Origin: Deltaproteobacteria bacterium
Lineage (GTDB): Bacteria > Desulfobacterota > Desulfobacteria > Desulfobacterales > ETH-SRB1
Assembly: GCA_030627475.1 (NCBI GenBank)
Contig: DAOURZ010000120.1
Span: 1-5,317, forward strand
Direction of reading: 5' to 3'
DNA length: 5,317 nt
Numbering within the stretch: position 1 is the first letter of the stretch; the number at the start of each line of letters is the position of its first letter. Shown one piece after another: positions 1-5,317 of the stretch. The notes beneath the pieces are model-generated. The model had not been told where the DNA came from and did no database searches. It was given only the letters and a program-made list of their open reading frames with translations. The translations under genes were made by a program, and so were the position numbers.

Positions 1-1
1 A

Positions 2-964
2 CCTGTAAAAGAAAAATCAAAACATGAAATTACATGGCCGAATATTCTCAGAATAGATTATGTATATCGACCGGTTCTAAAAATGGATTGGGACAAGGTC
101 AAGATTCTAAAGATAGACCCTTACGAGTCTATTACAGAGGCAGATTTGGCTGCGATTATTTCCGGAAAACCAAACAAGGCAGTTAAAGCTGCAATTGGTC
201 TGGAAAAAATTGCAGAAGACACAAGAGTGCAGACAATAATTTTCAGGATTGCTTCTACAATATATAATTCAGAAAAACGACCGGATTGGAAAGGAAGCAA
301 GGAGATATTTCTTGCACAGGTTGTAAGAATTGTTGATGATTTTATTCAGTCGAATAAAATCACAATCAAACATGATTTGTTTCATCAGGATGATTCAAAA
401 AAGAGGATCTTGATGATTCTCAATATGAATAAAATCATTCAACACATCCGCTCGGAAATACGAGTTGAAAATACTGAAAAATTAACGCCTGTGTTTGACA
501 AGGAGAATCCAATCAGGTCAACTTCCGGTGTAAGAACCTGGTTTACGAGTAGGCCTTGCGAATGGATTGAAAAATCACATATCAGCCATTGTGTATATGA
601 CAGCGGATGGGAAGCTGCGGAAGCATATTTTCTTGAAAAATCGGATTTAGTCACATCCTTTGTAAAAAATGATCATTTAGGATTTACAATTCTATATAAT
701 CACAAAGGAGTCATAAGAAAATATTATCCCGACTTTATTATCAGGCTGGCAAACGGCGAATACATGATTCTTGAAACAAAAGGTAAAGATAGTCAGCAAA
801 ACCAGACAAAACGAGAATATCTAAATGAATGGGTAAAGGCTGTTAATGAACAAGGCGGCTTTGGTAAATGGCATTGGGATGTTTCTTTTGAACCATCGGA
901 TATTGAGAGTAAGGTTAAGAAATGTATAAATAATACGCCTTTGCCATGCGTGGCTACGGCGTAA
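2..964 (+). CDS. Type III-like restriction endonuclease subunit R, C-terminal part (left-partial)
   Basis: The reading frame is open from the left edge (codons from position 2 give PVKEKSKHEITWPN), so the ATG at 83 is internal and the gene starts outside the window. About 320 C-terminal residues are visible; family members are usually around 900-1000 residues, with an N-terminal DEAD/SF2 helicase that would lie to the left. Seen directly: 'ILRIDYVYRP' and 'WKGSKE' segments typical of the post-helicase region, then 'DSGWE', 'FVKNDHLGF', and a PD-(D/E)xK nuclease core with Pro-Asp at 728-733 and Glu-Thr-Lys at 773-781 (PDFIIRL, then ILETKGK). The 'FGKWHWDV' end matches the usual family terminus. 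The nuclease residues look intact. The role is ATP-dependent cleavage of foreign DNA with a partner methylase, which is not visible here. The last ten or so codons overlap a palindrome at 934-963, so the extreme C-terminus may be recently altered. A solitary helicase-nuclease cannot be excluded. Confidence 0.85.
   Translation, partial: PVKEKSKHEITWPNILRIDYVYRPVLKMDWDKVKILKIDPYESITEADLAAIISGKPNKAVKAAIGLEKIAEDTRVQTIIFRIASTIYNSEKRPDWKGSKEIFLAQVVRIVDDFIQSNKITIKHDLFHQDDSKKRILMILNMNKIIQHIRSEIRVENTEKLTPVFDKENPIRSTSGVRTWFTSRPCEWIEKSHISHCVYDSGWEAAEAYFLEKSDLVTSFVKNDHLGFTILYNHKGVIRKYYPDFIIRLANGEYMILETKGKDSQQNQTKREYLNEWVKAVNEQGGFGKWHWDVSFEPSDIESKVKKCINNTPLPCVATA
903..930 (+). promoter_or_regulatory. Candidate sigma70-type promoter for the lipoprotein gene
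   Basis: TTGAGA at 903-908 (five of six to TTGACA) and TATAAA at 925-930 (five of six to TATAAT) are separated by 16 bp. Transcription would start near 937, about 45 nt before the ATG at 983, placing the palindrome at 934-963 in the leader. It lies inside the 3' end of the restriction gene and would let the lipoprotein be expressed on its own. The DNA is AT-rich, so a chance match is possible. Confidence 0.35.
934..963 (+). repeat. Imperfect palindrome over the restriction-gene stop codon
   Basis: TACGCC (934-939) pairs with GGCGTA (958-963), and an inner GCCA/TGGC pair (943-946 with 951-954) closes a TGCG loop. Three positions on each side between the stems are mostly mismatched. No T-run follows, so this is not a standard intrinsic terminator. 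It covers the last codons and most of the TAA at 962-964. GGCTACGGCG (952-961) is the reverse complement of a 10-mer in the hairpin at 2939-2971, which suggests related repeat sequences. Confidence 0.5.
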
Positions 965-982
965 ATTGGGTGGGGTTAAGAA

Positions 983-2941
983 ATGAATAAAATAAAAATA
1001 AATTTTGTTCTAATTGCAGTTCTGTTTTTATGTTCGTGTGGGTTAAAAGATATTCCTTTGTCTGTTCCTGTTCGACTGAGCCCTGCGGATGAGTTGTTTT
1101 CAAAAGCAGAAAAATTGTATCAGATTAAATCATATGAGAAAGCCCTTGATGCTTACAATGAGTATCTTGCCGGATTCCCGGACAGCCCTCTCGCCGATGC
1201 TGTGCTCATAAAAACAGGGGCAATTTATACAGTGCTTGGAGATTATGCAAAAGCACATGATAGCTATAACCGTTTGATTGTTGAATATCCTGACAGCTTT
1301 TTTGTTTCTGATGCAAGAGTTGAAAAACTGGTAACATTTTATAAAGAAGGCAAATACAAAAAAGTAATAAGTAGTGCCGAATATATTCTCAAAAAAATTA
1401 TACCCAGGATTCACGTTCTAAGAACATATGTTCTAATTGGAGATACTTATTTTGCACTCGGTTCTTCGTTGGATGCTTTACATTACTATATATTATCATA
1501 TGAGAAATCGAAAGGTCTTGAACGAGAACCCGTTATTGAGAAACTTAAGGAAACCGCCATACTGCTTGATAAAGAAGATATTATGTCCATTATAGAAAAC
1601 ATGGGATATGAGCCGCCTGTTGCAGGTATGCTTATGTATCTATACGGCCTTAAAAAGGCTGAAACGGAACAATATGATGATGCCATAATGATGCTTTCCG
1701 CTTTTGTCGGTATGTTTCCTGAGCATAATCATGTCGTAAAAGCGAAAAATCTTATAGAAAAACTCAGCACAAAGTCTGTATACAGTCGCTATACCATAGG
1801 TTGTTTGCTTCCACTTAGCGGTTATTACAAAGCTTTTGGCGATAAGGCATTGAAAGGAATTGAACTTGCACTTGGGCAATTCTGTTCTCAGGAAGACCGT
1901 CCGTCTGTTAAAATAATAATAAAAGATACAGGTTCAGATCCGGATGTTGCCGTCAATGCAGTGAATGAATTGTTTGAAGAGCATGTTGCAGCCATTATCG
2001 GTCCGATTTTTACTGCCGGGTCCGCAGCCTTGGAAGCACAAAACAGGGGAATTCCTATAGTTACTATAACTCAGAAGGAAAATATTGCTGATATCGGAGA
2101 TTATGTTTTCAGAAATTTTTTTACTCCTGGAATGCAGGTTGAAACAATTGTTTCTTACGCAATTGAAGAGCTTAAGCTAAAAAACTTTGCAATTCTTTAT
2201 CCAAATGAAAATTATGGTAAGGTTTTTATGAATCTTTTCTGGGATGAAGTCAGGAGTTGTGGCGGGAAAGTAGTTGGAGTTGAATCGTATGAACTCGACA
2301 GCACTGATTTTGCAGATTCAATAAAGAAACTTGTGGGGCTTTACTATGAATTGCCGGAGTATCTAAAAAATATAAACGAGCTGATTGAAGATGAAGAAAA
2401 CCATGTATGGAGCGAAGAAGACCTTAGAGAGGATGAAGAACTTGTAGAGGATGATGAGCCAAAGCCCGTTATTGATTTTGATGCTATATTTATTCCCGAC
2501 TCAGCGAAAAGAGCAGGACTTATTATCCCTCAGTTGTCATTTTTTGATGTTGATAATGTATATCTTTTTGGTACCAATCTATGGCATTCAGACATTTTAA
2601 TCAGTATGGCGCAAAAATATGTACAAAATGCCATAATGCCGGATATCTTTTTTGCAGAAAGCTCTTCAGAAAACGTGAGAGATTTTGTCATGACTTTTGA
2701 GAAAACTTTCAGGGATAAGCCCGGTTTCATAGAAGCTGTAGCTTATGATACTGCAATGATGTTGTTTCAGATAGTCAGCCAGCCTGATGTCAGATTCAGA
2801 AGCGAAGTGAAAAATGAACTTATAAAATCCGGTAATTTTCGTGGAGTAACAGGTCTTACTTCATTTGATAACAACGGGGGACTCCGGAAAGATCTTTATC
2901 TTCTTAAAATTAAGGGGAATCAATTTATTGAATTGGAATAG
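983..2941 (+). CDS. LpoA-like lipoprotein: TPR plus periplasmic-binding-protein fold (penicillin-binding protein activator family)
   Basis: A 652-residue exported lipoprotein. A short basic start and hydrophobic core lead to the lipobox LCSC, with the lipidated Cys at residue 19. Gly follows at +2 and there is no Asp, which favours outer-membrane sorting. Residues about 35-180 hold TPR-like helices of the BamD/YbgF type ('YEKALDAYNEYL', 'GDYAKAHDSYN'). From residue 269 a Peripla_BP_6/Leu-binding-like fold begins ('IGCLLPLSG', then 'AAIIGP' near 336-341), running to the C-terminus ('FDNNGGLRKDLYLLK'). This TPR plus binding-fold order is that of LpoA, which activates the peptidoglycan synthase PBP1A in gamma-proteobacteria. 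Activation of a PBP is inferred for this homologue; a ligand-sensing or transport role is the alternative. Residues 469-492 form a very acidic insertion. The start is preceded by GGGG at 972-975, a weak but correctly spaced ribosome site. It lies 18 bp after the restriction gene and may be co-transcribed with it or driven from 903-930. Confidence 0.8.
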   Translation: MNKIKINFVLIAVLFLCSCGLKDIPLSVPVRLSPADELFSKAEKLYQIKSYEKALDAYNEYLAGFPDSPLADAVLIKTGAIYTVLGDYAKAHDSYNRLIVEYPDSFFVSDARVEKLVTFYKEGKYKKVISSAEYILKKIIPRIHVLRTYVLIGDTYFALGSSLDALHYYILSYEKSKGLEREPVIEKLKETAILLDKEDIMSIIENMGYEPPVAGMLMYLYGLKKAETEQYDDAIMMLSAFVGMFPEHNHVVKAKNLIEKLSTKSVYSRYTIGCLLPLSGYYKAFGDKALKGIELALGQFCSQEDRPSVKIIIKDTGSDPDVAVNAVNELFEEHVAAIIGPIFTAGSAALEAQNRGIPIVTITQKENIADIGDYVFRNFFTPGMQVETIVSYAIEELKLKNFAILYPNENYGKVFMNLFWDEVRSCGGKVVGVESYELDSTDFADSIKKLVGLYYELPEYLKNINELIEDEENHVWSEEDLREDEELVEDDEPKPVIDFDAIFIPDSAKRAGLIIPQLSFFDVDNVYLFGTNLWHSDILISMAQKYVQNAIMPDIFFAESSSENVRDFVMTFEKTFRDKPGFIEAVAYDTAMMLFQIVSQPDVRFRSEVKNELIKSGNFRGVTGLTSFDNNGGLRKDLYLLKIKGNQFIELE

Positions 2942-2971
2942 TAGGGGCACGGTGCGCCGTAGCCCCTACTA
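2939..2971. terminator. Hairpin terminator between convergent genes, containing both stop codons
   Basis: A 10-bp perfect stem (2939-2948 with 2962-2971) continues as a 4-bp ACGG/CCGT stem (2949-2952 with 2957-2960) with one bulged A at 2961 and a TGCG loop. On the plus strand it is followed by A and five Ts (2973-2977), as in an intrinsic terminator for the lipoprotein gene. On the minus strand there is no T-run after the stem, so termination of the phosphofructokinase transcript there would be weaker or need another mechanism. The stop codons of both genes are the first three bases of the stem on their own strand (TAG at 2939-2941 plus; TAG at 2971-2969 minus), and each is followed in frame by a second TAG. 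Confidence 0.8.
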
Positions 2972-4291
2972 ATTTTTAAAGGAACTCTGTCCTGTTGCAT
3001 GGAGGACGCTTAGCCACAATTTTTGGTTTGAATCAACTCTTTTTCGCTTACCGGCTGAGGCTTTCATTGGGATATGAACAAAATAGTTGTTCCAGTGGCC
3101 GATTAAGAGTCCCGTTTTTCCCGACATTCCGGCGTGAACAGCGTCGCGTCCCAGAAAGCTGCAAAAAACATGGTCATTTGCATTTGCCGGCAGACTCCTG
3201 ATCATATAGCTGGGATCAATATATTTAAGTGATATATTAATGTTTCTTGATTGGAAATAAGATATTATTTTGTTTTTTAAAAACAGTCCGATATCCTTGA
3301 GCCTGATGTTTCCCGATTCATCACGCTCATTTTTGTCAATTTCAAAAAACTTCTGACCTGCTCCCTCAGCCACCAGTATTACAGCATGTTTTCTGAGATG
3401 GATACGCTTTTCAAGTTCGCTCAGAAAACCTTTCGGTCCTTCAAGATCAAAATCAACTTCCGGTATCAGCACAAAGTTTACATTCTGTTGAGCAAGAGCG
3501 CTTGTTGCCGTTATAAAACCGGAATGCCTTCCCATAAGCTTTACAATTCCTATTCCGTTGGGATAACCAATGGCTTCATTATGTGCCCCCTTGATTGCCT
3601 GCGTGGCCATGTCAACAGCGGTATCAAAACCGAAAGTTCTTGATACCATATAAATATCATTATCTATTGTTTTTGGTATTCCGATAACACTTGTTTCCAG
3701 ACCTGTTTTTGCTATGGTATCCACTATCCTCGTTGCAGCCATAAGTGTTCCATCGCCCCCGATCATAAAAAGAATACCTATGTTCATTTTTTTAAGGGTA
3801 TTAACAATTTCCTCTATTGACTGCATTCCCCTTGAAGACCCCAGAATTGAACCACCCATTTCAAGTATATTGACAACCGCTTCAGGCTTAAGATCCATTA
3901 TCTCGTGTTTATATTTTGAAATAAAGCCCTGAAGGCCGTGTCTTATACCATAGATATTCCGGACTCCGTAACTGTAATGAAGTTCAAAAACTATTGAACG
4001 AATTATATCATTCAGACCAGGGCATAGCCCGCCGCATGTTACAATTGCACAGTTTAGCTTGTCGGTATCAAAAAATATTTTGCTTCTTGGACCGGCCATT
4101 TCAAAGGATGTTGGTATCTTTTTTCCTTTGACTGTTTTTATAACTCTATCAAATTTTACATCTATTAATATCCTGTCATTGTCGGGAACGAAATTTTGAT
4201 TTTTTACGCTGGTGTCTTCTTTTAAAACAGGCGAAGGGAATCGGGGCTCTCCTAATGTTGCTATTTTTGTATCAATAGAATTATAATCCAT
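2969..4291 (-). CDS. pfkA: ATP-dependent 6-phosphofructokinase, group III (TP0108/plant/trypanosome-like)
   Basis: Phosphorylates fructose 6-phosphate to fructose 1,6-bisphosphate in the cytoplasm, the committing step of glycolysis. Counting from the ATG at 4291 (440 residues): GGLCPGLN at 87-94 (phosphate-binding loop), GGDGT at 178-182, PKTIDND at 206-212 with the catalytic Asp at 210, GRHSG at 254-258, PE at 277-278, and a substrate-binding Arg in 'YMIRS' near 365. The second Gly of GGDGT, where PPi-dependent enzymes carry Asp, points to ATP use. The Lys of PKTIDND is shared with PPi enzymes and with the ATP-using trypanosome and plant forms, so this is a group III PFK and not the E. coli PfkA type. 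The N-terminal extension of about 80 residues is normal for the clade. A TTG 12 bp upstream (4303) could also start the gene; ATG is preferred because GAGA (4301-4298) sits at suitable spacing. It follows the isomerase gene by 17 bp, so co-transcription is likely. Confidence 0.92.
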   Translation of the reverse strand: MDYNSIDTKIATLGEPRFPSPVLKEDTSVKNQNFVPDNDRILIDVKFDRVIKTVKGKKIPTSFEMAGPRSKIFFDTDKLNCAIVTCGGLCPGLNDIIRSIVFELHYSYGVRNIYGIRHGLQGFISKYKHEIMDLKPEAVVNILEMGGSILGSSRGMQSIEEIVNTLKKMNIGILFMIGGDGTLMAATRIVDTIAKTGLETSVIGIPKTIDNDIYMVSRTFGFDTAVDMATQAIKGAHNEAIGYPNGIGIVKLMGRHSGFITATSALAQQNVNFVLIPEVDFDLEGPKGFLSELEKRIHLRKHAVILVAEGAGQKFFEIDKNERDESGNIRLKDIGLFLKNKIISYFQSRNINISLKYIDPSYMIRSLPANANDHVFCSFLGRDAVHAGMSGKTGLLIGHWNNYFVHIPMKASAGKRKRVDSNQKLWLSVLHATGQSSFKN

Positions 4292-4297
4292 AATCAA

Positions 4298-4301
4298 TCT
4301 C
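4298..4301 (-). promoter_or_regulatory. Weak ribosome binding site deciding the phosphofructokinase start
   Basis: GAGA on the minus strand lies six bases before the ATG at 4291-4289. The competing TTG at 4303-4301 has only GGA (4317-4315) eleven bases upstream and would add four residues (MRLI). Both signals are weak; translation may depend on coupling to the isomerase stop at 4311-4309. Confidence 0.4.
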
Positions 4302-4308
4302 AATGGTT

Positions 4309-5283
4309 TTATTGTCCATTAAACTTGAAATCGCCTTTACCTAATATATCGTGGAGATGCAAAACACCTTCAATTTTTCCAATTGAATCAATTATTGGAA
4401 GAATAGTTATCTGGTGCTGTTCCATTATGTTAAGCGCATCGTACGCCGGAGAATCAGCGCTGACTGTTCGTGGATTTTTTGTCATGACATTTTCGAGTGT
4501 AAGTTCAAAAATATTCTTTTTCGTTGCGAGAATACGTCTTATATCACCATCCGTTATTATACCTGTAAGAATTTTGTCTTTCGTTATGACAAGAGTTGTC
4601 CCTATTCCGGAACGATTGATTTTATCTACAGCATCTTCCATACTTGTTTCCGCGAAAACTTTTGGCACGGCCTCTTCCGTTAACATGATATCTTTAACTT
4701 TGCTGGAAAGCCGCTGCCCCAGCATCCCGCCCGGATGGATTTTTTTGAAATCGCTGGGTTTAAAATGTTTTTTGTTGATGAGGACAACGGCAAGCGCATC
4801 TCCCATTGCAAGCATGGCAGTTGTGCTGGCAGTAGGGGCCAGGCCTAAAGGACAAGCTTCTTTTTTGACATGAACATCAATTACGATGTCGCTGTTTTTT
4901 GCCAGGGTTGAATGCATATTCCCTGTAAAAGCTATGACCTTGCACTCTATTTTGCGTATGCTTGGTAAAAGGATATTAAGCTCATCGGTTTCACCGCTGT
5001 AAGAAAGAGCAAAAAATATATCATCCCGACATACTATGCCAAGATCTCCGTGCATGGCTTCAACCGGATGCAGGAATATGGATCTTGTTCCGGTACTGTT
5101 CAGAGTAGCTACGATCTTTCTGCCCACTATTCCTGATTTGCCGATACCACTTACTATTATACGACCTTCGGAATTGAAGATAAGTTCCACCATTTTGGAA
5201 AAATTGTCGTCAATCCGGTCTATCAATCCAAGTATGCCTTCTGCTTCTATTTTAAGAACTTCAATTGCTTCTTTAATTATCAT
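4309..5283 (-). CDS. kdsD: D-arabinose-5-phosphate isomerase (KdsD/KpsF/GutQ family)
   Basis: Interconverts ribulose 5-phosphate and arabinose 5-phosphate, the first step toward Kdo, the inner-core sugar of LPS; cytoplasmic. The 324 residues match the family in length and order: an N-terminal SIS domain (about 30-165) and two CBS domains (about 198-254 and 265-316). SIS motifs are visible as 'GIGKSGIVGRK', 'STGT', 'HGDLG' and 'SYSGETDE'. The catalytic set known from E. coli KdsD (K59, E111, E152, H193) appears here as K49, E101, E142 and H183, each offset by ten because the N-terminus is ten residues shorter. 'KEACPLGLAPTAST' and 'HPGGMLG' are intact. The ATG at 5283 has an AAGGAA site nine bases upstream; the frame stays open to the window edge, but that site supports this start. 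A capsule-linked KpsF or a GutQ paralogue is possible, since sequence alone does not separate them; no capsule gene is visible. Confidence 0.93.
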   Translation of the reverse strand: MIIKEAIEVLKIEAEGILGLIDRIDDNFSKMVELIFNSEGRIIVSGIGKSGIVGRKIVATLNSTGTRSIFLHPVEAMHGDLGIVCRDDIFFALSYSGETDELNILLPSIRKIECKVIAFTGNMHSTLAKNSDIVIDVHVKKEACPLGLAPTASTTAMLAMGDALAVVLINKKHFKPSDFKKIHPGGMLGQRLSSKVKDIMLTEEAVPKVFAETSMEDAVDKINRSGIGTTLVITKDKILTGIITDGDIRRILATKKNIFELTLENVMTKNPRTVSADSPAYDALNIMEQHQITILPIIDSIGKIEGVLHLHDILGKGDFKFNGQ

Positions 5284-5292
5284 ATATATTAT

Positions 5293-5298
5293 TTCCTT
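5293..5298 (-). promoter_or_regulatory. Ribosome binding site of the arabinose-5-phosphate isomerase gene
   Basis: AAGGAA on the minus strand, nine bases before the ATG at 5283-5281. It decides the start, because the reading frame continues open upstream without a stop to the window edge. Confidence 0.7.
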
Positions 5299-5317
5299 AG
5301 GGTTCGCACAAAAATAA

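Noticed and set aside
83..85. ATG at 83 as the start of a 293-residue gene
   Set aside because: The frame is open through the left edge, and residues upstream (TWPNILRIDYVYRP) match the family, so this is an internal methionine.
2469..2500. Possible frameshift or domain break near the acidic stretch of the lipoprotein
   Set aside because: The reading frame is continuous and the expected binding-fold strands resume immediately after (IDFDAIFIPD), so the gene looks intact.
2995..3201. Small plus-strand frame after the convergent terminator
   Set aside because: It lies opposite the conserved C-terminus of the phosphofructokinase, is not preceded by a promoter, and starts just after the terminator.
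4325..4873. 182-codon plus-strand open frame opposite the isomerase gene
   Set aside because: It is antisense to a gene with complete catalytic motifs, resembles no family, and has no good ribosome site; it is a shadow of the coding strand.
5036..5317. Plus-strand open frame of 93 codons running off the right edge
   Set aside because: Antisense to the SIS domain of the isomerase, with no recognisable protein features.
5297..5317. Possible end of an upstream minus-strand gene (six codons then TAA at 5299-5297)
   Set aside because: Six codons are too few to support a gene; plausible for an operon upstream of the isomerase but not demonstrable here.

Overview
The window looks like chromosomal DNA from an AT-rich, diderm (LPS-making) Gram-negative bacterium. 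A Desulfobacterota (former Deltaproteobacteria) relative is the most likely source. The evidence is a Kdo-pathway isomerase, a TPR plus periplasmic-binding-fold lipoprotein of the LpoA type, and a group III 6-phosphofructokinase with residues like the plant and trypanosome enzymes. The taxonomic guess comes from protein style only and is an inference.

Layout: two plus-strand genes converge on two minus-strand genes. (1) Positions 2-964 (+) hold the C-terminal part of a type III-like restriction endonuclease subunit, entering from the left edge and ending in a PD-(D/E)xK nuclease domain. (2) Positions 983-2941 (+) encode a 652-residue lipoprotein, a predicted penicillin-binding-protein activator. 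(3) Positions 4291-2969 (-) encode an ATP-dependent 6-phosphofructokinase. (4) Positions 5283-4309 (-) encode D-arabinose-5-phosphate isomerase (KdsD/KpsF/GutQ family), upstream of and tightly spaced to the phosphofructokinase. The window is almost fully coding. The only gaps are 18 bp (965-982), 27 bp (2942-2968), 17 bp (4292-4308) and 34 bp at the right edge.

How the genes fit together: the minus-strand pair is probably one transcript joining sugar-phosphate metabolism (fructose 6-phosphate phosphorylation) to Kdo/LPS precursor supply. The lipoprotein is envelope-related. The restriction subunit is an accessory defence gene next to this core block, and a candidate promoter near its 3' end could uncouple the lipoprotein gene from it. 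The most striking non-coding structure is the convergent junction: a 33-bp hairpin whose two outer ends are the stop codons of the two converging genes, each as an in-frame tandem TAG TAG. A second, weaker palindrome sharing a 10-mer covers the stop of the restriction gene. I found no RNA gene, CRISPR array, insertion sequence or clearly undescribed multi-gene system.
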